From the NCBI GenBank assembly GCA_930367205.1, contig OV884015.1, positions 32,231,288 to 32,295,287 on the forward strand: a stretch of 64,000 nt of DNA, in the 5' to 3' direction. This document shows positions 33,277-45,800 of this stretch, one piece after another. This DNA comes from Acanthosoma haemorrhoidale (Eukaryota; Arthropoda; Insecta; Hemiptera; Acanthosomatidae). Under the pieces are notes generated by a model. It saw nothing but the letters and a program-made list of their open reading frames with translations. It did no database searches and was not told the origin of the DNA. How positions within the stretch are numbered: position 1 is the stretch's first letter; every line of letters begins with the position of its first letter. The translations under genes were made by a program, and so were the position numbers.

Positions 33277-36200
33277 ATGGTGGTGAGGCTGCTGCAAATT
33301 AATCTACACCACTGTATTGCAGCATGTGGTGTTCTGCAGCAGTATGTGAGAGGTAAGGATATTGATATTATTCTAATACAAGAACCTTACCTGTATAAGG
33401 GCAGGATGGGGGGGCTGGCGATGCGTGGGCATACCACATAATCTCATAAGATTATTTCTGTACCCGAGCGTGCCAGAGCCTGTATCCTGCATAAGAGCAG
33501 TCTTAAAATGCTGCCTCTATGGCAATATTGTTCTAGAGATTTAGCAGCAGCTCAAATGGCCCTCAACGAGGGAAATCAAGGTGGGAGGTTGACGATTGCA
33601 TCGGTCTACCTCCCATATGAAGAAAGAGTCCCGACCGAGGCACTTAGTAAGCTAACGGAAGGGACTGGCTTAAGGGGCGAGCTTATAGCATCGCTTGACG
33701 CGAACGCTCACCATCAGCTCTGGGGGAGCAAGAACAACAACCAGAGAGGTGAGTGTTTAGTAGAGTACATAACTAGTAATGACCTAGACATTCTAAACAG
33801 AGGCAATATTGCCACTTTTAACAACAGAATCAGATCTGAGGTCATTGACATAACCCTTAGCACACGTACTATAAGCCTAAGGGTTAAAGGCTGGCACGTC
33901 TCTGAAGAAGAGTCATGCTCAGATCATAGATACATTAGATTTGATCTAAGTGGTAACATCACGTCCGAAGCTGTGTATAGGAATCCCAAACTTACAAACT
34001 GGGAAACCTACTATACACAGCTTGAGGAGGAGGTCAAATGCTGTCCTAGAGTGGTGAGTAGCAACTGGCATTTGGAACATTTAAACTCAACATTGACTGA
34101 GGCAATGATTAAGTCATACACTGATAATAACACTGTATGTAATGTTAGATCCAACAGGAACTGTCCCTGGTGGAACAATGAACTTGGCAAGTTAAGAGCT
34201 CTTACACGTAAACTCTTTAACGCGGCCAAAAGATCAGGCAGATGGGACACTTATAAACGTGCACTCACTGATTATCACAAAGAAGTCAGAAAGGCTAAAA
34301 GAAGGGCGTGGAAGAAATTTTGTAGCGAAATAAACGATACAACTTCCATGTTTAGAGTAAATAGGATCTTATCCAAGCAGTCTGACAGGGGAGTATTGGG
34401 CTCCGTCAGGGTGGGAGGGGGCTATACGGATTCTGAGGAGGGAACCCTCGGTGCCCTGGCGCGCGCACATTTTCCTCGCTGCGGACTGATGGATACGATT
34501 AATAATGACCCTACCAACTGTGAACACACTAGTTGCAAGGGTAACTGGGCAGAAGCAAATAAAATTGTCAATTCTGCAAGAGTGGAGTGGGCAATTAATT
34601 CTTTTGCTCCTTTCAAATCACCTGGTACTGATGGGATATTCCCAGCCTTGCTACAAAAAGGCCTACCAGTAATTAGGCCCCTTATACTTACCTTGTTAAG
34701 GGGAAGCTTGGCACTGAGCTATATTCCAGTAAGCTGGAGGATGGCAAAAGTGTGTTACATACCAAAACCTGGGAAGAAGTCCTATGACGAACCCAAGTCT
34801 TACAGACCAATATGTCTGACTTCATTTTTAATGAAGACCTTGGAAAAGGTCATAGACAGACATATTAGAGATGGAATACTGGTAGAACGACCGCTCCATA
34901 GCGCTCAATTCGCATACCAGGCAGGAAAATCCTGTGAAATTGCTCTCCACCACCTGGTTTCCAGGATAGAGAGATCCCTAGTTCATAAAGAAATAATGGC
35001 AGGCATCTTTGTTGATATAGAAGGTGCCTTTGATCGCACACCCTATAACACTATGGCATCAGCCTCAGAAAGAAAGGGGATTAGTTCCTTAGCCTCTAGC
35101 TGGATAAACACCATGCTAGAGAATAGGATTTTACAATCACAATTGGGACAAACCAAACTGTGGATGAAGCCAGTGGGAGGATGTCCACAGGGAGGGGTGT
35201 TATCTCCATTACTGTGGTGTTTGGTCGTTGACTCATTGTTAACAAACCTAAACTCTGCAGGGTTCTACGCACAGGGATATGCTGATGACATTGCTGTGCT
35301 CATAGGGGGCAAGTTCTCAGAAACCATTTCTGAGTTGCTTTCCGCATCGATGGATCTTTTGAGGGATTGGTGTGAAAAGAATGGTTTAGGAATCAATCCC
35401 CAGAAGATAAATCTCTGTATCTTCACTAACAAAAGAAATGCTATAGTTAGACCACCCTATATAGGGGGGACACAGGTAAGCATTTGTAGTGAGGTAAAGC
35501 ATCTAGGGGTTACTCTGGATAGAAAATTGGACTGGTCTAAACACATCAGGAATACTACTATGAAGGCACTTCGATGCCTCTATGCATGTAAAAGGGCTGT
35601 GGGTAGGACCTGGGGACTACAACCCAGAATGTTATTCTGGCTATATACCGCAGCAGTTAGACCAATGGTGCTCTATGCCTCTATGGTGTGGTGGCACAGA
35701 GGTAGTATTAGTAAAAATAGAACTTTGCTTGGCAAATTACAGAGGCTTTCATGTCTCATGATCACTGGTGCCATGAGTACAACTCCTACTGCTGCAATGG
35801 AAGTCTTATTGAACTTGAATCTACTGCACATAGAAGTAGAAGCGCAAGCCTTGAACGTGGCTTACAGACTTGCGAAATCAGGAACAAGATCCAAAGTCAT
35901 GACTCACATGCGACATGGGAACTTGTTCAGAAGAATTGATGAGGACGAGGTGCTGTCAATGCACTCTGACCTACAAGTTAAGAAACACACAGACGTTTTG
36001 TACTGTGCGGAAAACACAAAGACCAAACCACATAAACTGTGTAATGGGATTAATTGCTATACAGACGGCTCACTAACAGAAAACGGGTCAGGGGCCGGCA
36101 TATGGAGGAAAGATAAACCAGAATCTGGGATTTCTATTCCTTTAGGTAGACACACCTCGGTCTTTCAGGCCGAAGTGATGGCGATCAATGTCTGTACCCA

Positions 36201-36891
36201 AACCTTAATTGGGGAGGGTGTAAGAAACAGACTGATCACAATTTTCACGGATAGCCAGGCAGCCATTGGCGCCCTGAGAAGCTATACGACCAGATCTTAT
36301 TTGGTTGAGGAGTGTAAAAACAACCTAAACACACTCTCGCTAGCCAATAAGGTTAGAATCGACTGGGTGCCAGGACACACAGGCATCACAGGCAATGAGA
36401 AGGCAGATGGCCTTGCAAGGGTGGGCTCAGAACAGACACCTCTTGCACCTGAACCCATATGTGGTATCAGCCTCAGCTACGCTAAAAGGCGTATAAAATT
36501 AGCTTTAGAGGACAAGGCAAGACTTTCTTGGAGAGAAACTAAGAAACAGGAACACTCGAAACTGTTTCTTAATGGACCCTGTAAGAGAAGAAGCTCAGCA
36601 CTTCTATCAATGGACAGGTGGACACTCAGAAGTGTGACAGGACTCTATACAGGTCACTGTCGGTTAAATAAACACCTCTTTAATTTGGGGATAGTGGGAT
36701 CACCAATCTGCAGATTCTGCAAGAAAGAGGGAGAAACGGCACGTCATATAATATGTGACTGTGATAACTTAGCTAGAAAGCGATACCTTCACTTTGGTAG
36801 TGATCGCATTGTAGACCCCAAACTATGTGAACTGATCGATCCATTCAGTATCCTCAGATTTGCAAAGGCCGTGGGCCTGTCACATATATAG
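33277..36891 (+). pseudogene. Retrotransposon ORF2: endonuclease, reverse transcriptase, RNase H; one internal stop
   Basis: ATG at 33277 starts MVVRLLQINLHHC, the usual opening of the endonuclease. A single in-frame TAA at 33439-33441 interrupts it; after that the frame is open to 36891 (1205 codons in total). The endonuclease shows SLDANAHHQLWGS and SCSDHRY. The reverse transcriptase shows SYRPICLTSFLMKTLEK, FVDIEGAFDRTPY, GCPQGGVLSPLLW and YADD at residues 668-671. RNase H shows TDGS (D930), E966, TDSQ (D992) and D1044, all four catalytic acids. A Cys/His motif C-x2-C-x8-H-x3-C (CRFCKKEGETARHIIC) lies near the C-terminus. Only the one nonsense codon is evident, so loss of function looks recent. 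Confidence 0.88.
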
Positions 36892-36954
36892 GACAGGGAC
36901 ATGGACGGCGCACAATAGGTCTCAGTGAGGCCGCGGTGCACAAATGCCGGAACA

Positions 36955-36978
36955 AATAATAATAATAATAATAATAAT
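36955..36978 (+). repeat. (AAT)8 tail of the I/Loa-like element
   Basis: Eight AAT units follow the 3' untranslated region directly. I-type elements end in short trinucleotide repeats of this kind. Confidence 0.9.
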
Positions 36979-38178
36979 CACATGCTAAAGACTTGTTTAT
37001 TCATTAAATGTATTTGTGTATATTTGTTAGTAAAAATCATTTAATCAATCCGAAATGTTAAATATAAAAAATATTTCACGACATTTCTGAATATAATCAT
37101 TAGCTTTTGGTTAAAATTACATTTCGCTAATTTTTAGGATTACCCAAGATTACCCAATATTAGCTGAGAAGTTATTTGGGATTTATAGTCACGGTTTTTC
37201 CCCCATGGTTATGGACACATTTAAAATGATGATAATAATAAGATAGAAAAAACAGTTTTGGATAAATTCTGATGATAATAACGTTATGAGGTTTTTTATT
37301 TATATTTTTTCCTAAATTTAAATGTAAATGTACTCAATTGATGGAAGATTTTTATTCATAGCCGTGAGCAATGGTGTTAGTTTTTGTTTTGTATTAGATT
37401 AGATACATTGCATGTCTGCACAAGTTATTATTATTTTTTTTAGTTATTTAAAATTATTTTTATTAGGTCATTTGTAGCTGATTAAAATGGGGCCTTTTGT
37501 ATGTTTTGAATAATATTTTTATTATTTGGAAAGTCAATTTTTAGTGACCAAGAAGACTTAAAATATCGGGTTAAACTTTAAGTTATAGGTTTTATACCAC
37601 CATATTTTATAATACCAAATAGTTTTCACACAATCATTAAATATGTTTTATAAAAAAAAAAAAATATAGCAGAAATGGCTACATAATTAAATTAATTTAT
37701 ATATTCTATTCTACAATGCATAAATTCTACTTATCAATTAAGGACATGTTTTTAATATATAAATAAATATGACAAATATTTAATGATATTTGCTAGTAAT
37801 ATTAACGATCCTTTCAGTACCTTGGAGCTATTAAAGTAAATTATTAAATATTTGTAATAATATTGCAAAGGATTCAATAATTTCATGTTAGCTCCGTGTT
37901 ACTGGGAGGATTTAAGCTTTTCTATGTTTGTAAAATTGTAAACATAGGTAGGTTGTGCTCATATATCTAAGTTAGTTGGTTTACAACAATTTTATAGGAC
38001 ATACTCAGATGAGACCAATAACACTTTCTATGATGGCCTGACATGTAGGACTGATCTATATCCTGGGTTCCAACCTGCTGTTTTACTATGTATCTCTGGC
38101 TCACTATGTTCAAGCTCCCCAATTGAGAGAGTGTTTTTCTCCAAATAAATAAATAAATCCGATATAATATTATTACAG
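36979..38178. other. Intron 3 of the ankyrin/SOCS-box gene, right part
   Basis: AT-rich with A runs. No right end of the Tc1-like element and no further exon found. Confidence 0.45.
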
Positions 38179-38711
38179 GTGCATTCTTTTCCCCGGGAAA
38201 CTGCTTAAAACTGGGAACAGAATCTCTGTTTGGTGATTTGGATGAATCGCTAGAAGCTGCTAAATACTTCTTGTACCATGCGACCAAAATGAAGATGGTA
38301 TTCCATGGGATGAAGTCCATGCCTAATGTCCATCTGCGTGTGCATGATTTAATAGCCCCCTTAAATCTCGCCATTGTTGTTCACAATACCAAAATGTTCC
38401 AACTGCTTTTGGAGTATGGTGGGGATCTCAACGACCGATCAAGTGTAATCACTGCACGAGCTCTTCTCATCTTGTTAAGATATGTTCCATTGTTCAGTTC
38501 TGAAGTCCCCAGTGCGTCTGAACGCATTGAGTTCTGGAAGATAGCTCGCCGTGCAGCTCCGATTAAAACTGCCAAGGAGTTCCCCACTCTCCTCACGCTG
38601 GCAAAAATAGCATTTAGAAATCTTTTGATTAAAGATATGGTGCCGATTGAGGACCTGAGGTTACCTGTAAAACTGAAAGGATACCTGCAACTAAAACATG
38701 ATAAGATATAA
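38179..38711 (+). CDS. Ankyrin/SOCS-box protein gene, last exon
   Basis: The acceptor TATTATTACAG precedes 38179 and the stop TAA is at 38709-38711. The 533-base exon continues exon 3 in frame and brings the predicted protein to about 343 residues. It contains an ankyrin-like repeat, PLNLAIVVHNTKMFQLLLEY followed by GGDLN, and ends in a SOCS-box-like segment: PTLLTLAKIAFRNLLI and then DLRLPVKLKGYL. The leucine pattern near the start resembles a BC box and the L-x-L-P stretch resembles a Cul5 box. By family, ankyrin/SOCS-box proteins are substrate receptors of Elongin B/C-Cullin 5 ubiquitin ligases. Substrate and expression are unknown. I cannot name a specific ASB orthologue. Confidence 0.88.
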
Positions 38712-40206
38712 TTATTAGACTTCAGATTTGAACCTTTGACCTCCCCAATATCCAGTTGGCAATACTGGGGGCACTTTATAATCTACCAATATCCAGCGGG
38801 ATGGACTTGATAATAGTGGGATCCATGCCACAACGAAATTTTACTATGTACTGCTAAACATAACTTTTGGGAATTATTTTAGAGTTCCTAGTAAATAGTC
38901 CAGAATTGTTCTGTTATGTGCGTAATTACATATATATACATAAGAGCTTGTAGTCATTTATGTTAATATGAAACATTTAAAATAAGCACTAAGCATTAGG
39001 ACCAAATTGAACCCCGAGATAATATACTTTAACTTAGAAATAAACTATTATTATTAATGAATTTAGTGTGTCTTTTTAAATTTTATCAATAAGTAAAAAA
39101 AATATTTTTAAAAACAAGAATAAAAGTTATTTGTATATATATATAATAATTTGTATTGCAAGAATAACTTTTGTTACAAGAAAATTACCTATTGCACATT
39201 AATTGCTAAAATTTAAGTAGGTAATTTTGTAAATGTTTATCAGAACTATATCAAACCATATATCAGTAGAATCAGTATGAAAAAACCACGTATGATGTCT
39301 ATTAATAAAAATATAATTATGTGTTAGTAATTAATAAAAAATATATGTATAAATTAAAATTGTTTTATTTAGTTAAATTGACATAACATTTATAGGTTCT
39401 GAGCCTCAGATTTTAGGCTCTCCTTATCGATATTCCATAAGTGAAGGTCTATATTCTACTTATAGTGGATTGGTTAATTCCAAATAAATTACAAAAGGCA
39501 CATTCTGAGAAGACAAGTTGTCTGTGACTAATGCCTCTTCTGTGTGTATTTTGCGGTCCCTGTGGATGTAGTTGTTCTGTTTTCTAGACATTCACTTGCC
39601 ACCGTTACAAATGCTCGTGCTGCGTTCTGTAGCTGTGCTCCTGTTTCATATTTTAAAAGGGTTTTCCTGTTGGTACATTAAAGTTTTATTGGATGTTGTC
39701 TGTTAGAGGTTTTCAGATATAGTTTTTTAAATGATAGTTTGGATGTCATCCCTAGGGGCACCTGGGGGGAAGGAGGGTTGTTGTCATACAATTCTCTGCA
39801 CTTAGTTCATGTTGGGATCGCTAAGGGAGTCAGGTAGAAGTCCTTCTGGTAGTCCACTAGTTGCTTGAAGAGGGTCTGCTAAGAGCCGAACTTCCTTATC
39901 ACGTTATAGCAGTGCCTTCTAGAGCAAAGAATGCATCATAAATTGAATGCTGGTACACTACAGTTAAGTGAAGGTCACCTGCATAGCGCATCATTTTGAT
40001 GATTTTTATTGTTCCCCTTGGTTATTGATGCTATTATTGTCCCAGCCCAATATTCAACAAATGATATGGCAGAGACTTGTTCAACCTTCCGGTCTAAATT
40101 TAGGGAACCCAACCAAAGGAGATAAAGGGTCATGTACACTTTACGATACCCAAAAGAGCCGTACGGAGCAGAAAGATGTCTTAAGAAATGGTGATAAAAT
40201 TGTTTA
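38712..40206. other. 3' untranslated region and downstream DNA of the ankyrin/SOCS-box gene
   Basis: The first AATAAA after the stop is at 39039-39044, a possible poly(A) signal. Bases 38725-38830 contain a B-box-like motif (minus strand AGGTTCAAATC) and may be a SINE in the 3' untranslated region. The remainder is non-coding; 39500-39960 is of higher complexity and unassigned. Confidence 0.4.
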
Positions 40207-40230
40207 TATGTGTGTGTGTGTGTGTGTGTG
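40207..40230. repeat. (TG)n microsatellite
   Basis: About eleven TG units in a row, preceded by TATA. It has no coding role. Confidence 0.85.
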
Positions 40231-42378
40231 AATATGTTTAATCTATCTTGAAAAAATATAGAAGTTGCAGGTAGATAAGGAAAACGTGATAAGGAAAATT
40301 TAGCAAAATTTCGAAAATGCTGGAGTAAGTGGACATACAAGAATAAATATATGGGCCAGGGAAGAAGATCTGCTCTTGGCTTGCAGTAGTACATAGTTAA
40401 ACGTCAGAAAACCGACATATGTTGTCAGAATAACGCGATTATAAATTATACATAACTAGCATAAAAAATACATGTTAGTTCTATAATTTTTGGATTTACT
40501 AAAAAATATGATAGGTAATAAGACAGAATGGGATTGCCAGGATATTAACGTAACAGTCTGGAATAATCCTCCTGGGCTGAGCCTCACGAGGTTCAAACCC
40601 AGTTTTGGTAACCAGGAAACAAAAAAATCGTCAAAAATTAATACACGCAGACAGAAATAAAATGGCGCATGTACCTTAGCTGTTTGAAAGTAGAGCCTCG
40701 TGAAGTTTCTGGGAATTGATTTTCTGATAGGAGAATCCACTTATCCTGCCTCTATATTCTTCCATTACTCCCAACAGAGCGTTCGCTGCCTGTGAAGGAA
40801 ATGGTCTCGTGATTTCATTCAAATAAATAATCCTCAGCCCTTAAAGCTTTCTTCTATCGTCTTCTTTAAATTTTCACAGTTTTATTACTTTTCGACTCTC
40901 AACTCATGTAAAATGCATTGTTCCACTGACGGGGTAGTGTCCACTAATTTCAACACAAAATATTTTGACTACTATTTGATCACATCGAGTCTGTCAGAAT
41001 GCAATATTCTCAATAGTCAGATTGAGTATTTTGTTGTTCAATATCTCTAAGTCTCTTCAAACTAGATTTTGCAAATTTATTGAGAAAAAATACAGGTCAA
41101 GTTCGTGTTTAAGCAAGATCAGTTCACGCGTTCATGGCCTCTGACTCTAAAAACTCATTTGTTGTTTATTTTAGACTCTGTGTAATACATTTTTCCTCTC
41201 AACTGACCCCCAAGAGATCCTCTTACTCCTGTAATTTACTAGCTCTAAAATAAAACAATTAGTGCTAAAAGAAATCATCTATTACTTTTTATTAATACTT
41301 TTTATGATAGTAATTGATATATTCATTGATTGGGAACTGAAAACTAAACTATTATTTTTTGCCTAATAATAAATATATGCTGAATCAAATCTCTTAACAT
41401 AACAACTAAGTATCTAAAACTATATGAATAAATATATATAATAAGTAATAAAAATAATTAATCTCCCCCCCCCCCAAGAGATGGAAAAAAATAAAAGGAA
41501 CACCATGAATAATAATGGAAATTGATTAAAAAATGTATATTTTCAGTAAGACTAAGAAGGTTATAAGTTAAAAAATCTCAATTTCCTGATCACTAATAAT
41601 ACGTCTTGTAACTTTAGTGGACTATAATTACAAAACTTAATAAAAACTACCATTAGAATCGATTTCCCTTCCCTATAGGAAACCCTTCTTAACTACCTGA
41701 CATATATACTGGCTTGAATTTTCAAACACGTTTCCCCCGAATATGGACAACTGTTCAAACTCTGCTTCGACGGACGTGCGTACAAATCACAATGCTATCC
41801 CTGGTGGTATTTATCCCCCTGCGGGGCCGAAAGTCACATAAACCACAAAACAACGGCCGATATGTCAGCAGCCTGGCAGGAAGTCTCTAATTGAGCCTTT
41901 CTTTCTATTCGTATAAAGCTGAAAAGGTATACCGTTACAAAAAAAAAAATCATGCACACACAATATGTTTTTAAAGGTAATGTTTCAGATACACGGGAAG
42001 CACAACATTGATATTATTAAAACAAAAAAAGTAATCACTACATTATACGTTATACTTCCGACCTGAAACAGGCACTACATATTAAACATCAACTGCTGAA
42101 ATATTCTCTTAAGTGCCATTATTTGTGGATTTGGAACTGTGACTAGCTTCACAACTAGAATGTAAAAGACCTGTGGGTACTCTCTCATATTAGTTGTTGC
42201 TGTGTCAACTTCTTTACTCCAAATAAATAGAAGTTCCCCTCTTCTCGGCGCAGAGAATATCCAGCTATGTTTTGATACTAAAAACCTTCAAAAAGCCAGT
42301 TCAGAGAGGAGAAAAGTAGTGTTCGAAACAGCTGAAGCCTCTAGGGGGCGAATCGGGGCAACCCTCGCCTCTGAACTG
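40231..42378. other. Intronic DNA of the immunoglobulin gene
   Basis: Non-coding, with a C run near 41465-41475. A tRNA-like B box appears near 40588-40600 (minus-strand reading) without a clear A box. No gene seen. Confidence 0.4.
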
Positions 42379-42440
42379 CCTATATAAGGGCCCAGCTTTG
42401 GGGCTTGTGGGCAGACTCTCAGAACCCGGCACCTGAAAAC

Positions 42441-42482
<42 letters not shown>
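42379..42482 (+). promoter_or_regulatory. TATA-like promoter segment and (CT)n tract
   Basis: TATATAAGGG at 42380-42389 is followed about 30 bases on by a GC-rich leader (GGGCAGACTCTCAGAACCCG) and then about 19 CT units (42443-42480). A TATA box plus short leader without a gene is common inside LTRs, so this may be part of an unrecognised LTR. I could not find matching termini. Confidence 0.3.
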
Positions 42483-42483
<1 letters not shown>

Positions 42484-42729
42484 CTGGTGCTTGCTGCTTT
42501 ACTCAAACCATGGCTTTCTTATTCAACTACCCTAGTGGAATTCTCTGCCTTCGTCTAGCTAAAACTACCACCTCCTTGGAAGAGACCCTTTCCTCGTGGA
42601 CGACGGTCGCCTGGGGCCCTACAAACTTTACCTCGTTTTTTTTTTTTCCGTGGCAAATGATAAAGTATTTCTGAGGTGATCAAATAATATCCAGGTGATT
42701 TGTCTTTCGGCATCCGTTTAATTTCGGGA

Positions 42730-42880
42730 AGGACCGAAAGCTTTTGGAGGAATCGACCTGGTAGCGCAGTGCCGAGTACGGTTAGTGCTGTCATTTTGAG
42801 CGTATGTCGTTCGTATAGGGTTCGAAAATGGAGGCGTAGGGCTGCGCACTTCTGGTTTCAGGTGTTAAAGGTTCTTTACT
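42730..42880 (+). mobile_element. Probable tRNA-derived SINE head
   Basis: TGGTAGCGCAGTGCC (42759-42773) matches a Pol III A box and GGGTTCGAAAATG (42818-42830) matches a B box. The spacing of about 50 bases is right for a tRNA-related promoter. The 3' tail is not defined. Confidence 0.45.
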
Positions 42881-45800
42881 TACTTTAAAATAGATCGGGT
42901 GATGATGTAATGAAAGATAAGTAAGAAAGAAGAAGGTAAGAGAGGGGGGGAGGGGGATAGGACAGGAGGCCTAAATACAAAGGCCGGCTGGAAGAAAGCT
43001 GATCCTTAAAGGAGTCCTTTGCATAAGAAATCCTCGCCCTATTTAGACGATGCGAAAGAGGAGAAGGGAAAAAAGTGGCAGCCCCCCCCACCGCCGTTTT
43101 AAATTCAGTTCTTGTTTCCTTTTGTCTGATTCATACGCATACAAAATATACATACATATGTATAGGAGAGTGGATGCATATGGATACGTTCGGGATAAGG
43201 CCCTTCTAATGTATTCTATCGCTTCCTTGTCTAGCAGTTTCATCTCTTCAGTCCTAAATCCTTTGTGCCAGGCCCTATCTCTTAGATAGTTTTCAACTCT
43301 GAATAAACCCTTTGTAAATATTATCCTTTCTCTCGTGTGCTGAATAATTTTTATCTTTCCGGAAAATTTTTATTTTCTTTACATTAAATTATAAAATATC
43401 AAGTAATACTTAGAATATATTTTATATTATATATATATAATAATAATACACAATTACATAATACATACATAAATATTTAAATTCTTAATCGTTTCCATGC
43501 CATCATTGAGGTAGAGCCTTTGGCGCGTTTTTTTAATGTCCAGTCGATTGTTTTCACAGATATATATAGGATATAGTAGAGAGATACATGTAATAGATGT
43601 GTATGTATATGTGTTCTAGCATAACTCTAGAACGCCTGGAGCAATGTCAACTAAACTTGGTACACACACGACTTATAATTCGGGAAAAAATAATGAAGCA
43701 ATAAGTTCCCTCTAGGACCACTAATAGGGTGGTTGACATTGTGTCAAGTCCATTTTTCTGGGTCGCTAAGCTGATTGGTGACAGGTCCGATGACATTCAG
43801 GCCCAAGCTGACTAGTCAAATAGAAGGCATGGAATGTTATAGAGATTTCCATGCTAAACAACTTTGTTATAATGGGATTCTTTCTCCTGGATGTGAAACT
43901 AAAAATGTTATTTATGATCAAATTTTGAGTTACAATATTACACATATATATTGAAACCTACCTCATTTTTTACCATCTCTCTTTTTATTTTACTTGATCA
44001 ATTTAACTTAACTAACTTGGCAGGTCCGTCATGAGATCTTTAATTCAAATTGTTTTATGTCTTTGACATAGGAATTTATTCCGATTGAATCGCCCGATCT
44101 CAAGGCTAATGTTGTGGTTATTAATAAATTGAGAAACTAGGAATTGTGAAATATATTCAAATAAAATGGTTATGACAAATAATTATAATTAACATAGAGT
44201 ATTGACAAAATGTATAAAAAAATATTCAAATCCTTTTAAATTATGGTAGCTACTACTAATTACAAAACATGAATTTGAGCTCAATTTTTTGAATGGATCC
44301 ATAATAATAAACAATATTCATAACACCAACCTACAACTTATCCGCCCATCTGTCTCAACACATCATGGTATTCAATAACGTTCAACTGCTTTTCTTCTCT
44401 TCTCTTCCTGTAATCCAACCAACGTTACTTTCTACTATTGGTTCTTCAATAGTATGATAACCACCAATTCGGAAGCTTGCCACTGCGTTCTTCTCGAAGG
44501 CTTGGCTAAGACTGCCTGGTTTATCTCATCCCCACTCCTAGGAGTATAAGGGAAAATGAACCTTACCATTTGTGAGGGTTCATGATCTTTATTCTCAAAT
44601 ATCATGAATGTTAAAATATATATTATAGGTTTTATTTTCTATTTTTTTTATTTTACTTACTCTATACTCTTCATTAAGTGTAAATAAAATTACTTCAGTT
44701 TTACATTTTATATATTTAGAATTCATTCCTTTTCATATCTTATAGATTGGGACAAATAAATACCCACCACGGCATCGCCTGAGATAATTAGCTCAGAAAA
44801 TGCTGAACACATTTTTAAATGCAAATGTTGCTTAGACTGCAATTAATTATTTAATTCGTTTAGGGGATGGGTAGAGTGAACTTAAAACGACTTGCCTTTG
44901 TGACTCCATTGACAAGGCAAAGACATGCCCCACTTTGATATTGTACAATTTGATATTGATACCCCTGCGATGATAAAAAATCAAATGAACCGAAGATAAA
45001 TAATGAATAAATTACTTGATAAATAAAATTAATTATCTTCACTCCCTGATGATTAGGGCGTATGATTTATTGAGGCTTTGTTGGATTATAATTACTAAAA
45101 AGTTATTGAAGCAGTAGTGAAATCCTTTAATATTGAGGAAAAGTTAGGAATTGACATTTAAGTTGTAAATAGCTCTCTTGAGCTGTTCACAATATGGAGC
45201 ATTGCTTGTTATTTGCTTTGACGTTCGCCAGTTTTCCTGAAGTAGTGAGAAGTGAAGCGACTTCCATCCGGAACCTTGGAATTATAAATTGTCCGGTTTT
45301 CTTGGATCTTGGATATCTCGGCTTTACACAAGCAACTTTCTTTCGAAGCACTTAAGCATCTCGCAGACTTACCCGCCTATTTATCAGACCTCTTCCAGCC
45401 CTCTCAAATATTTAAATGCGAAAAGTAGTTCCAGGTATACCTTCCCTTATCCGTTTGTCTTGCCCGGGTAAGAATTGTCTTTCCAACAAAAATATGAGTA
45501 GATCGGCTCCTAGGAACAAGCCAACATGAACCGCTGAAACATAGGAAACCAATTGATTCGCGGCATTGCAGCCATATATCCATCTTTATTTGTACTTTCA
45601 TTTATATTTAATGTCGTTCATTAATAACTACCTAAATGACTGAAACGTATTGATTAGATGACTGACCCAAACCCTTGTTCGACAAGCCACCCACTATATA
45701 AAAATGACTATCACCAGTTTTGATTTTCTCGTTCCCTAATCCATGGATCAAGTGATTTATCAGTATGGTAAGTGCGTGGCCCTCCTCCACTATGACTAGG

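Larger units (their letters stand above)
32600..36978 (+). mobile_element. I/Loa-like non-LTR retrotransposon with RNase H and (AAT)n tail
   Basis: ORF1 and ORF2 are followed by a short 3' untranslated region and an (AAT)8 tail (36955-36978). A trinucleotide tail instead of poly(A), together with an RNase H domain in ORF2, points to the I/Loa group, not Jockey. The 5' end appears to have been lost, or fused to the Tc1-like relic near 32600. It lies inside intron 3 of the ankyrin/SOCS-box gene in sense orientation. Confidence 0.85.

Noticed and set aside
32846..33297. Pro/Arg-rich minus-strand frames
   Set aside because: Shadows of the Gly/Arg/Pro-rich C-terminus of ORF1.
45740..45770. Short ATG frame ending in a GTAAGTG donor
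   Set aside because: Only nine codons, with no partner exon or domain; splice-like motifs of this kind occur by chance.
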